A stretch of 64,000 nt of DNA, taken from positions 1 to 64,000 of the forward strand of contig JAEYCM010000018.1 in NCBI GenBank assembly GCA_023455425.1, read 5' to 3'. The DNA comes from Bacillota bacterium. GTDB taxonomy: Bacteria; Bacillota; Clostridia; Christensenellales; CAG-138. A program made the position numbers and the translations under genes. Positions 43,294 through 50,688 of the stretch are shown piece by piece (position 1 is the first letter of the stretch; every line of letters starts with the position of its first letter). The notes under the pieces are model-generated. The model did no database searches. It was not told the DNA's origin and saw only the letters and a list, made by a program, of their open reading frames with translations.

Positions 43294-43417
43294 CCTGTCC
43301 TCCCATTCCTCTGGTTCCCCGGTTCACGTATAGTATAGCAGAGGTTGAATACCTCCGCCATTGCGCTGCTGCCTGCTGATGTATTGCCACGCTTATTAAA
43401 GATGGCCGCAATTTACG

Positions 43418-43453
43418 AAAAATGAATAACTCGATCATTATTTATTCATTTTT
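43418..43453. promoter_or_regulatory. Inverted repeat upstream of the amt promoter
   Basis: AAAAATGAATAA (43418-43429) and TTATTCATTTTT (43442-43453) form a 12-bp inverted repeat with a 12-bp spacer, ending 14 bp before the -35. The position suits an activator site. Confidence 0.4.
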
Positions 43454-43466
43454 ATGAAAAACGAGC

Positions 43467-43495
43467 TTGACATCTATGAAAATGACGAATAAAAT
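43467..43495 (+). promoter_or_regulatory. Promoter of the amt-PII gene
   Basis: TTGACA (43467-43472), 17-bp spacer, TAAAAT (43490-43495). Transcription would start near 43502, giving a leader of about 235 nt. Confidence 0.7.
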
Positions 43496-43529
43496 GAAAG
43501 AAATATTTTTTAGAATTTCATATCGTTCT

Positions 43530-43642
43530 TTCCGGTTGGGCGGACGGCAGCATGCAGGAAACATGCGGCCCGATGTTTTCAAGTTTGGAAGCTTAAGGGT
43601 GGGGGCTTCGTTTTACAGAAGCTCTGCGCCCTTTTATTTTTC
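43530..43642 (+). ncRNA. Conserved leader RNA, copy 1 (candidate riboswitch with terminator)
   Basis: The element shares TTCCGGTTGG, a CGGAYGGC block, TTTCAAG and the 13-nt AGCTTAAGGGTGG with the leader at 45550. A GCATG/CATGC hairpin sits within a GGGC/GCCC stem (43538-43571). The 3' part is a terminator: GCTTC (43605-43609) pairs with GAAGC (43618-43622), GGGTG with CGCCC, then TTTTATTTTT. The same GCTTC can instead pair with an upstream GAAGC (43588-43592), a terminator/antiterminator choice. The class is not identified by eye; a Na+ riboswitch is one candidate to test. Confidence 0.6.
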
Positions 43643-43660
43643 TTAAAAGAGATACGGCAC

Positions 43661-43706
43661 AAAGATGTGCATTGGGAATGTTATCCCGATGCACATCTTT
43701 CTTTTA
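43661..43706 (+). terminator. Second terminator-like hairpin before amt-PII
   Basis: AAAGATGTGCAT (43661-43672) and ATGCACATCTTT (43689-43700), extended by GGGA/TCCC, make a stem of about 17 bp with a 6-nt loop, followed by CTTTTATAT. It lies between the conserved leader and the SD of the gene it would attenuate. Confidence 0.65.
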
Positions 43707-43735
43707 TATACAAAAAATTTGAGGGGAGTGTTTCT

Positions 43736-45427
43736 ATGTTTTCATCTGTTGATACCGTTTGGGTCCTGGTGGCGACTGTGCTGGTGTTCTTTATGCAGGC
43801 TGGGTTTGCCATGGTGGAAACCGGCTTTACCAGGGCGAAAAATGCCGGCAACATCATCATGAAAAATCTGATGGACTTTGCGCTGGGCGCGATTGTGTTC
43901 TGGGTCATCGGCTTTGGCCTGATGCAGGGGGACTCATTGGGCGGCCTAGTTGGCAAGCTGGATTTTCTGATCCGCGGCGAGTACGGCCCGGGCAATATCC
44001 CGACACCCGTGTTTGTCATTTTCCAGACGGTGTTTGCAGCCACCGCGGCCACCATCGTTTCGGGCGCAATGGCGGAGCGCACCAAATTTATATCCTACTG
44101 CATTTACAGCGTTGTGATCACCGCGTTCATCTATCCCGTATCCGGCCACTGGATTTGGGGCGGCGGTTGGCTGAGCGAGCTCGGCTTCCATGATTTTGCG
44201 GGTTCCACCGCCGTTCATATGGTGGGCGGCATCGCGGCGTTTATCGGCGCCGCCATGCTCGGGCCCCGCATCGGGAAATACGGCAAAGACGGCAAGCCCA
44301 AAGCCATTTTAGGCCACAGCGTTACGCTGGGTGCGTTGGGCGTATTTATCCTGTGGTTCGGCTGGTTCGGCTTCAACCCTGGCTCCACGCTTTCCGCATC
44401 CGGAGACGATATGCTCGTTTCGGTAGGCAATATCTTCATGACCACCAACCTCGCTGCTGCGGCAGGCGCCACGGTTGCCATGATACTTACCTGGGTCCGT
44501 TATAAGAAGCCCGACGTTTCGCTTACCTTAAACGGCGCATTGGGCGGCCTTGTTGCCATTACGGCGGGCTGCGACGCGGTATCCCCGTTTGGTGCTGTCG
44601 TCATCGGCGCGGTTGGAGGCCTGCTGATCGTATTTGTCGTTGAATTCCTGGATAAAGTGATAAAAGTTGACGACCCTGTGGGCGCGGTCGCGGTGCATTG
44701 CTTCTGCGGCGCTGCGGGCACGCTGATGGTCGGCCTGTTCTCTGTAAATGAGGGCCTGTTCTACGGCCATGGCGCAAGGCTATTGGGCGTGCAGGCGCTG
44801 GGCGTTCTCGCGGTGGCCGCTTGGGTCGGCGTCACCATGTTTCTTCTGTTTACGATACTCAAGCATACGGTCGGCCTGCGTGTGACTGCCGAGGAAGAGA
44901 TTGCCGGTCTGGATGCGGAAGAGCACGGCTTGGCGAGCGCGTATGCGGACTTTATGCCCGCCCGCACCGCGGCGCTGCATGTATCCGGAGAAGCCTCCGA
45001 GCATCCTGCCGTTTCCGTGGAGGATGCGGTCCCCGTGGTACACAGGTCCGCGCCTGCTGCAACCGGCTCCGATGTAAAGATGACCAAGGTTGATATCATC
45101 ACCAACGAGCACAAGTTTGAAGCGCTCAAGGAAGCGCTCAACAACATCGGCATCACCGGCATTACCGTCACAAACGTTATGGGCTGCGGCATGCAGAAGG
45201 GCGCCACCGAGTTCTACCGTGGCGTTCCTGTGGAGATTAACCTCCTGCCCAAGGTGCGTCTGGAGATCGTGGTGTGCAAAGTCCCGGTCCACACGGTGGT
45301 GGATACCGCAAAGAAGGTGCTCTACACCGGCAATATCGGCGACGGCAAGATCTTTATCTATGATGTGGAAAATGTCATCAAGGTTCGTACCGGAGAAGAA
45401 GGCTACGCCGCGCTGCAGGACGAATAA
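43736..45427 (+). CDS. amt: Ammonium transporter Amt fused to a C-terminal PII (GlnB/GlnK) domain
   Basis: Residues 1 to about 425 are an Amt channel (MQAGFAMVETGFTRAKNAGN about residue 20, VSGAMAERTKF, GSTAVHMVGGIAAFIGA, and the twin His segments VHMVGG and VAVHCFCG). After a 30-residue linker, residues 451-563 are a PII protein: ALKEALNNIGITGITV, T-loop ATEFYRGVPVEINLLPKVR, and TGNIGDGKIFIYDVENVIKV with RTGEEG at the end. The T-loop Tyr that is uridylylated in Escherichia coli GlnB (Tyr51) is replaced by Val. Start ATG 43736 follows GAGGGGAG. PII normally gates Amt as a separate protein; here it is built in. Confidence 0.93.
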   Translation: MFSSVDTVWVLVATVLVFFMQAGFAMVETGFTRAKNAGNIIMKNLMDFALGAIVFWVIGFGLMQGDSLGGLVGKLDFLIRGEYGPGNIPTPVFVIFQTVFAATAATIVSGAMAERTKFISYCIYSVVITAFIYPVSGHWIWGGGWLSELGFHDFAGSTAVHMVGGIAAFIGAAMLGPRIGKYGKDGKPKAILGHSVTLGALGVFILWFGWFGFNPGSTLSASGDDMLVSVGNIFMTTNLAAAAGATVAMILTWVRYKKPDVSLTLNGALGGLVAITAGCDAVSPFGAVVIGAVGGLLIVFVVEFLDKVIKVDDPVGAVAVHCFCGAAGTLMVGLFSVNEGLFYGHGARLLGVQALGVLAVAAWVGVTMFLLFTILKHTVGLRVTAEEEIAGLDAEEHGLASAYADFMPARTAALHVSGEASEHPAVSVEDAVPVVHRSAPAATGSDVKMTKVDIITNEHKFEALKEALNNIGITGITVTNVMGCGMQKGATEFYRGVPVEINLLPKVRLEIVVCKVPVHTVVDTAKKVLYTGNIGDGKIFIYDVENVIKVRTGEEGYAALQDE

Positions 45428-45451
45428 CGAACACAACGCATCCAGTCGATT

Positions 45452-45481
45452 GCCCCGCAGAAAGGCTTTCTGCGGGGCTTT
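45452..45481 (+). terminator. Intrinsic terminator after amt-PII
   Basis: GCCCCGCAGAAA, GGC loop, TTTCTGCGGGGC, then TTT: a 12-bp GC-rich stem 24 bp after the stop. Confidence 0.85.
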
Positions 45482-45549
45482 CATAAAGGCGGGTATATTG
45501 ACTTTTTTGGGATGATATAGTAGTCTACTTAAAATAGAATATTGCCCGG

Positions 45550-45650
45550 TTCCGGTTGGCGGATGGCCGTTTGGGGTCGTCCGTTTCAAGATTTTGTAGC
45601 TTAAGGGTGGAGGCTTCTTTTTTGAAGCGCTCCACTTTTTATTTTCTCAT
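45550..45650 (+). ncRNA. Conserved leader RNA, copy 2 (candidate riboswitch with terminator)
   Basis: Second copy of the element at 43530, in front of the oadG-oadB pair. Identical blocks are TTCCGGTTGG and AGCTTAAGGGTGG; the variable middle folds as GGATGGCC with GGGTCGTCC. The terminator is clean: GTGGAG and GCTTC (45607-45617), loop TTTTTT, GAAGC, one bulged G, CTCCAC (to 45635), then TTTTTATTTTCT. The ribosome binding site of oadG follows at 45671-45680. Confidence 0.6.
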
Positions 45651-45688
45651 TTGCGGATGAGAATCACACAAAAAAGGAGGTCTTATTT

Positions 45689-45835
45689 GTGACGGTTTCC
45701 AATGCCATTCTTACCGCGCTCTTTTGTTTTGCCATGGTATTCGTTATTCTTTTGTGCCTGTATCTCCTGCTCAAGCTGTTTTCTGTGCTTTTTGCAGGGT
45801 CCACTGACAAAAAAGAAAAGCAGAAAGCGCAGTAA
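45689..45835 (+). CDS. oadG: Small OadG-like subunit of a Na+-pumping decarboxylase
   Basis: A 48-residue single-span membrane protein: MTVSNAILTALFCFAMVF begins the helix, which continues through ILLCLYLLLKLFSVLF, and the short tail is rich in Lys (DKKEKQKAQ). Start GTG with AAAAGGAGG upstream. It ends 12 bp before oadB. Small gamma subunits with one helix and a charged tail assemble decarboxylase complexes, so OadG-like is the natural assignment by size, topology and position; sequence alone is too short to be sure. Confidence 0.65.
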   Translation: MTVSNAILTALFCFAMVFVILLCLYLLLKLFSVLFAGSTDKKEKQKAQ

Positions 45836-45847
45836 GGAGGAAAGGCT

Positions 45848-46984
45848 ATGTTTTCGGATGCAATCATAAAAATATGGCAGGATTCCGGCTTTGCCGCGCT
45901 CACAATCGAGCAGGGAATCATGCTTCTTGTCTCTTTTGTTCTGATTTTCCTGGCTATTGCGAAGAAATTTGAGCCGCTCTTGCTGCTGCCTATCGCCTTT
46001 GGCGTGCTATTGGCGAACCTTCCCCTTACCGGGCTTATGGCCGAAGCTGTGGGCGATGAATCGGGCGGCCTGTTGTATTATTTATATCTGGGCGTCAAAA
46101 AGGGCATCTATCCCTCTCTGATCTTCTTAGGCATCGGGGCCATGACAGATTTCGGGCCGTTGATTGCCCGCCCTAGCAGTCTGTTCCTGGGCGCGGGCGC
46201 GCAGCTTGGCATCTCGGTGGCGTTTGTGCTGGCCATTGCGTTCGGCTTTGATCCGAAAGAGGCCGCTTCCATCGGCATCATCGGCGGCGCGGACGGACCC
46301 ACGGCCATTTATCTGACCACAAAGCTTGCCGACCATCTGCTGCCGGCTATTGCCATCGCCGCGTATTCCTATATGGCGCTCATTCCCATTATACAGCCGC
46401 CGCTCATGCGTATGCTGACCACCAAAAAAGAGCGTGAAATCGTCATGAATCAGATGCGGGAAGTTTCCAAGCTGGAAAAAATCTGCTTTCCCATCGTGGT
46501 CACGGTATTGTGCGTGCTGCTGCTCCCTTCCGTTGCGCCGCTGATCGGCATGCTGATGCTGGGGAACTTATTTAAAGAATCCGGCGTGGTGGAGCGTCTT
46601 TCCAGCACCGTACAGAATGCGCTTATCAACATCGTGACCATATTCTTAGGCGTCACCGTGGGCGCAACCGCGCAGGCAGAAACATTTTTACAGCCCGAAA
46701 CGCTCGGGATCATCGGGCTTGGGCTGCTGGCGTTCATATTCAGCACCATCGGCGGTCTGCTGCTGGGCAAACTGATGTGCTGGTTGACCAAAGGGAAAAT
46801 CAATCCGCTCATCGGTTCCGCGGGTGTATCCGCCGTACCCATGGCGGCGCGCGTTTCCCAGGTGGAGGGGCAGAAGGCAAACCCTTTGAGCTACCTGCTG
46901 ATGCACGCGATGGGGCCGAATGTGGCGGGGGTCATCGGCTCGGCGGTGGCTGCTGGTATCCTGCTCTCGTTGTTTGGAAAATAA
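45848..46984 (+). CDS. oadB: Na+-transporting decarboxylase beta subunit
   Basis: Integral membrane subunit (378 residues) that couples decarboxylation of a carboxybiotin-bound group to Na+ export. The hallmark is GADGPTAIYLTTKLA about residue 148, with IYPSLIFLGIGAMTDFGPLIA about residue 85 and SAGVSAVPMAARVSQ about residue 325. About eleven hydrophobic helices. The carboxyltransferase alpha subunit and biotin carrier are absent here, so whether it serves oxaloacetate, methylmalonyl-CoA or glutaconyl-CoA decarboxylation is open. SD AAGGAGG. It is expressed behind the same leader type as amt-PII. Confidence 0.93.
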   Translation: MFSDAIIKIWQDSGFAALTIEQGIMLLVSFVLIFLAIAKKFEPLLLLPIAFGVLLANLPLTGLMAEAVGDESGGLLYYLYLGVKKGIYPSLIFLGIGAMTDFGPLIARPSSLFLGAGAQLGISVAFVLAIAFGFDPKEAASIGIIGGADGPTAIYLTTKLADHLLPAIAIAAYSYMALIPIIQPPLMRMLTTKKEREIVMNQMREVSKLEKICFPIVVTVLCVLLLPSVAPLIGMLMLGNLFKESGVVERLSSTVQNALINIVTIFLGVTVGATAQAETFLQPETLGIIGLGLLAFIFSTIGGLLLGKLMCWLTKGKINPLIGSAGVSAVPMAARVSQVEGQKANPLSYLLMHAMGPNVAGVIGSAVAAGILLSLFGK

Positions 46985-46993
46985 ATTACTGCA

Positions 46994-47021
46994 AAAAGGC
47001 GGCAGAGTTCTGCCGCCTTTT
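46994..47021 (+). terminator. Intrinsic terminator after oadB
   Basis: AAAAGGCGGCAGA, GT, TCTGCCGCCTTTT: a 13-bp stem ending in T residues. Confidence 0.9.
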
Positions 47022-47117
47022 GCATTGCGTTTATTCGCATACAAAAGCGAGACATGAGCAGGCGCCGCATGCTACAATAAATTGAATTTTATTCCATAAC
47101 TTGCAATGGAGCGGACG

Positions 47118-48554
47118 ATGAGACGGCTTGCGGCGGTACTTGTTTTTCTTCTGGTTATCAGTATCCCGTTTACGGCGCTTGCGCAAAACGCACCCGATGC
47201 TGCCGTGCGCGGGGAGATCGACGCATATGTCGCGCAGCAAATGGAGTGGGGCAGGCTGCCCGGCGTTGCGCTGGGAATTGTAAGCGCCGACGGTACCGCA
47301 TTTATAAAAGGATATGGTACCGCGGGTAATGGCGCCAAAGTGACGGGGGAAACGGTGTTTCCAATCGCCTCCGTCAGCAAGGTGTTTACAGCACTTGCGG
47401 CGCGCCAGATGATCAATGCAGGCGTGCTAGATGAAAACGCCGGCGTTCAGGAGTATCTGCCCGGTTTTTCTCCAATGTTTCAGGGGCGGCCGGTTCAAGT
47501 TACGGTTCACCAGCTGCTTGCGCATACGAGCGGCATTGCAAAAATTCAAGGAGGCGCGCCGTATCTCTATGGTCCCGATACCACGTTTGAGGAGATCGCG
47601 GAACGGGAACGCAATCTCACGCTCGTCCGTCAGCCCGGCACAGAATATGAATACTCCAATCTCAATTACCTGCTGCTGGCGTCCGTAATGGAAGCGGCCT
47701 CGGGTACGCCGTATGAAGACTATGTGAGCAATCATGTGCTTTCCCCGCTTGAAATGGGGCATACCTATCTTCGTGCGGATCAAATTCCGCAAGAGAAGAA
47801 GGCACAAGGGCATATCATGCTGTACGGCCTGCTCCTGCGCATCCCGTATCCGGAACCCAACACGTTGCTGCCCACGGGGGGCATCTATACAAACGCCGGG
47901 GATATGGCACAGCTTTTATCTTGTTATCTTCAGAATGGCTCGTGCAGCGGCAAATCCGTGCTTTATCCTGCCAATTACGGTGAAGGTGTTCCGCCTGCGG
48001 GGAGCTTTCATGATATTTACTGGATACCCGGAATAGATGCGCGGCGGGAAATGTTCCACGATGGTTCTTTGCCTGAAGGTACCTCGTCCATCCGTATCGA
48101 CAGGCAATCCGGTTATGCGGTTGTGGTATTGGTAAATGCAAATGATCAGGATCTGTTTTTTGACAATGGCATTTCCGCAGGGACCATCAGCCGGGATCTC
48201 CTGCAATATCTAAAAACGGGTACCTTCCCGGAGCGAACAGTGCCGACCGGCGCATATGAGCGGATTGCGTTCCCCGCTGCCGTGTTTGCTGGCCTGATCT
48301 ATTACGTTGTCAGCAGCGCAAGGCGTTTGTTTCAAAAGGAGAAGTTTCCGCTCGCCGGGCTGTTGGTGGATGGCATATTGCCATTGCTTGCATTACTGTT
48401 GATTCCCATCTATTACGACATCAGCTGGGGCTGGTTGCTTGCCTACCACCCGGAGCTCAACAGCACGATATTGGGTTGCACAGGCATTTTGCTTATGAGT
48501 TTTACAGTCAAGGCAATTCTATATGTGAGAAAGAGAAGGCAAAAAACTGTATAG
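47118..48554 (+). CDS. Serine beta-lactamase/class C family membrane hydrolase
   Basis: Exported serine hydrolase of the beta-lactamase/DD-peptidase fold. A signal peptide (residues 1-24, cleaved near ALAQ) is followed by the SxxK motif ASVSK about residue 77, YSN about residue 175 and a large domain to about residue 370. Three hydrophobic helices in the last 100 residues anchor it to the membrane. ATG 47118 is preferred over ATG 47106 because GGAG lies 5 nt upstream. Such proteins usually act on D-amino-acid peptides or esters; resistance to beta-lactams is not implied. Confidence 0.83.
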   Translation: MRRLAAVLVFLLVISIPFTALAQNAPDAAVRGEIDAYVAQQMEWGRLPGVALGIVSADGTAFIKGYGTAGNGAKVTGETVFPIASVSKVFTALAARQMINAGVLDENAGVQEYLPGFSPMFQGRPVQVTVHQLLAHTSGIAKIQGGAPYLYGPDTTFEEIAERERNLTLVRQPGTEYEYSNLNYLLLASVMEAASGTPYEDYVSNHVLSPLEMGHTYLRADQIPQEKKAQGHIMLYGLLLRIPYPEPNTLLPTGGIYTNAGDMAQLLSCYLQNGSCSGKSVLYPANYGEGVPPAGSFHDIYWIPGIDARREMFHDGSLPEGTSSIRIDRQSGYAVVVLVNANDQDLFFDNGISAGTISRDLLQYLKTGTFPERTVPTGAYERIAFPAAVFAGLIYYVVSSARRLFQKEKFPLAGLLVDGILPLLALLLIPIYYDISWGWLLAYHPELNSTILGCTGILLMSFTVKAILYVRKRRQKTV

Positions 48555-48562
48555 AGAAAAGT

Positions 48563-48592
48563 AAACGCCGCGCTACTGTGCGCGGCGTTTTT
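48563..48592. terminator. Bidirectional intrinsic terminator
   Basis: AAACGCCGCGC, loop, GCGCGGCGTTTTT: an 11-bp stem between two convergent genes, overlapping the end of the CdaR-type gene. Confidence 0.85.
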
Positions 48593-49754
48593 GCTGCTTG
48601 CGCGGCTCCGGTTGCGTTCCCGTCTGAAGCTCCGGGAACTTGAGCATATATAAAAGGATTTGCAGCGTTACCGCGTCGCGGAAACGGCGCGGGTCCAGCC
48701 CATAAAGGTCGCGCGTCTTGTTCAGGCGGAAAATGAGCGTGTTGCGGTGGATGTGCAGCGCCGCTGCCGTTTCATTGACGCATTTGTCCTGCTCAAAGTA
48801 GGTCTGCAGCGTCTCAAACAGTACGGGGTCAAGCTCCCTTCCATTTAGGAAGCTGTCCATAAAGGCCTGTTTGGTCGGGTCGGGCACGCCGTCGAGCAGG
48901 CGGAAAATCTGGTGCTCATAATAATAGATAATTTTCTTCTCCCCCGCCAGGCGCTCCACAATCCGCACGCTCTGCGCGGCGTCAAAGAAGCTCGCGCGGT
49001 ACCCCGTCAATTCCCGGCAGGGCTTGCCCACGCCGATATAACAGGTCTGCCCGCATGCGTTGAGCCGTGCGATCACGTTTTCGCACATCGGCTCAATCGC
49101 GGCCACATCCTCCTTGCTTTTCGCGCGTACGGCAAACACATACTGCCCCTGCCCGACATAGGCGTAAAAATGGATTTTCAGGTGGGCGTAGATGATGGAA
49201 TGGATGGACTGCTCGTTCATGGAAAACTCGTTGTAAATGACGGGGGAGGTGCGGATCACCACGATGCTGCAGGTCTTTCCGGTATCAATGTTCAAAAACC
49301 GCGCCTGGTCCTTGAGATTTTCGTAATCCTCAACTTTTTCGGCGATGAGATTGCTTACCCAGTTATCAAGAAGCTTCCGCTTGTAGTTGCTTTGCTGCGC
49401 AAGCTGCGCCTGCTCCATCAGGGAGATCACGGCCACTTTGATGACGGAAGCGATGGGCAAAAGGATATTCGGCTCCCCTGTGAGGCCGATGGCGCCTACC
49501 ACCTTGCCATAGAGTTCCAGCGGCACGGTAATGCCTTCCCGGGTACCGGCCAGCATCGGCGCATGCTGCGGATAGACCAGCAGGTTCTTGCGCGTTCCCA
49601 TCGCTTCGATCGCGCCCTGGTGGAACGTTCCGATGCGCGCGGCATCGGAACTTGCGACAATAATGCCGTCATGGTTGATGACGTTGACAGGCGTATCCAT
49701 CACCTGTTCCAGCTTATCCACAATGGGTTGCGCCAATTCCTTGGTAATGACCAT
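48573..49754 (-). CDS. CdaR-family transcriptional regulator (sugar diacid-type)
   Basis: Regulator of 393 residues. N-terminal diacid-recognition domain (TKELAQPIVDKLEQVMDTP, INHDGIIVASSDAARIGT about residue 35), a central linker domain, and a PucR/CdaR-type C-terminal HTH (VNETAAALHIHRNTLIFRL about residue 330). Start ATG 49754 has GAGGTG 6 nt upstream. It is divergently transcribed from the cluster beginning at 50004, across a 249-bp region with a promoter on each strand, so it probably activates that cluster in response to an acid intermediate. Confidence 0.88.
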   Translation of the reverse strand: MVITKELAQPIVDKLEQVMDTPVNVINHDGIIVASSDAARIGTFHQGAIEAMGTRKNLLVYPQHAPMLAGTREGITVPLELYGKVVGAIGLTGEPNILLPIASVIKVAVISLMEQAQLAQQSNYKRKLLDNWVSNLIAEKVEDYENLKDQARFLNIDTGKTCSIVVIRTSPVIYNEFSMNEQSIHSIIYAHLKIHFYAYVGQGQYVFAVRAKSKEDVAAIEPMCENVIARLNACGQTCYIGVGKPCRELTGYRASFFDAAQSVRIVERLAGEKKIIYYYEHQIFRLLDGVPDPTKQAFMDSFLNGRELDPVLFETLQTYFEQDKCVNETAAALHIHRNTLIFRLNKTRDLYGLDPRRFRDAVTLQILLYMLKFPELQTGTQPEPRKQQKRRAQ

Positions 49755-49868
49755 AGTATTCACCTCTAACATGTATAGCCGGATGTGAAACGAGGCTGGC
49801 GTAAGGATTGTAATGGAACAGGGCTTGTTGCTGCATTGTTAAGAGTCTATGCGGAGAATTGTGCTTTT

Positions 49869-49897
49869 ATTATATTGTGCATCGGTACAAAAATCAA
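49869..49897 (-). promoter_or_regulatory. Promoter of the CdaR-type gene
   Basis: Minus strand TTGATT (49897-49892), 17-bp spacer, TATAAT (49874-49869). Confidence 0.65.
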
Positions 49898-49931
49898 TCG
49901 TCATAAGCCCCAATTCTTGTAGGTAACGACA

Positions 49932-49961
49932 TTGTTTGGGAGCAAAATGGTTCTATATAAT
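49932..49961 (+). promoter_or_regulatory. Promoter of the thiolase-like/AllFGH-like cluster
   Basis: TTGTTT (49932-49937), 18-bp spacer, TATAAT (49956-49961), about 42 bp before the first start codon. The weak -35 would suit an activator-dependent promoter. Confidence 0.6.
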
Positions 49962-50003
49962 GAGTGTATCGGGTCCATAAAATATCGGGGAGGATTTTGA
50001 TGT

Positions 50004-50684
50004 ATGGCATTCATTGATAAACAGGAGCAGCAGCTGCGCCCTGCGGAAACGTCCATGGCTCCCTATCCCGCAAAGTACATTACCTTAGCCAGCGGCGAAA
50101 AGATGGTGGTGCGCCAGCTTACCAGGGAAGAATGCCCCATTGTGCTTGAAACCGTCAAACCCCTGATGGGTGTGGAGCGGGATTTTTACGATATCGTGGC
50201 CTCCCGTATCTATTCGGAAGTCTTAGGCTATATGCGCTACCGCGTCAAGGACGAATATGTCTTCTTAGGCACCATCAAGGGCGAAATCGTGGGCGTGGTG
50301 AACGGGCGCATGCTCAATGAAAAAGTGGGTATGAGCTACCATACCATCACCATCCGGCAGGGTCTTCGCATCGGCGCGCAGCTGTTTGCGGCCAAGATGG
50401 AATATCATTTTGATTACCTCAATCAGGATGAAGTCTGGATCGTGGCCGAATCCCCCAACGGCTTCAAACGCTGGATGATCGAATACGAGCTTGTCTCCCG
50501 CCCCGAGACGTGGCATGAGCTGGGCGGCGTGCCCACCTATGTCCTCACCCGGGAGCTTTGGGAAAAACACAAGGCGGCAAAATGCACCGGCCGCCGTCCC
50601 GTGCCGGAAGAGCTGATGGAAACGGCGAAAAACCCCATCCTGCCGCAGACCTATCCGCAGATTCCCGGCTTCAAAAGGGGGTAG
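50004..50684 (+). CDS. Uncharacterised protein, possibly GNAT-like
   Basis: 226 residues, cytosolic. Residues 30-170 look compatible with a GNAT acetyltransferase fold: VVRQLTREECPIVLETVKPL, then the strand FLGTIKGEIVGVVNGR about residue 87 and RQGLRIGAQLFAAKMEYHF about residue 118, but the acetyl-CoA loop is not clear. The C-terminal 60 residues are rich in Pro and Lys. GGGGAGGA precedes the ATG by 9 nt. It starts 4 bp before the thiolase-like gene ends its spacer, so it probably works with it. I cannot name a substrate. Confidence 0.5.
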   Translation: MAFIDKQEQQLRPAETSMAPYPAKYITLASGEKMVVRQLTREECPIVLETVKPLMGVERDFYDIVASRIYSEVLGYMRYRVKDEYVFLGTIKGEIVGVVNGRMLNEKVGMSYHTITIRQGLRIGAQLFAAKMEYHFDYLNQDEVWIVAESPNGFKRWMIEYELVSRPETWHELGGVPTYVLTRELWEKHKAAKCTGRRPVPEELMETAKNPILPQTYPQIPGFKRG

Positions 50685-50688
50685 GCGT

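Noticed and set aside
48912..49769. Open frame of 285 codons opposite the CdaR-type regulator
   Set aside because: Shadow frame; composition is not protein-like and the opposite strand has a complete three-domain regulator.
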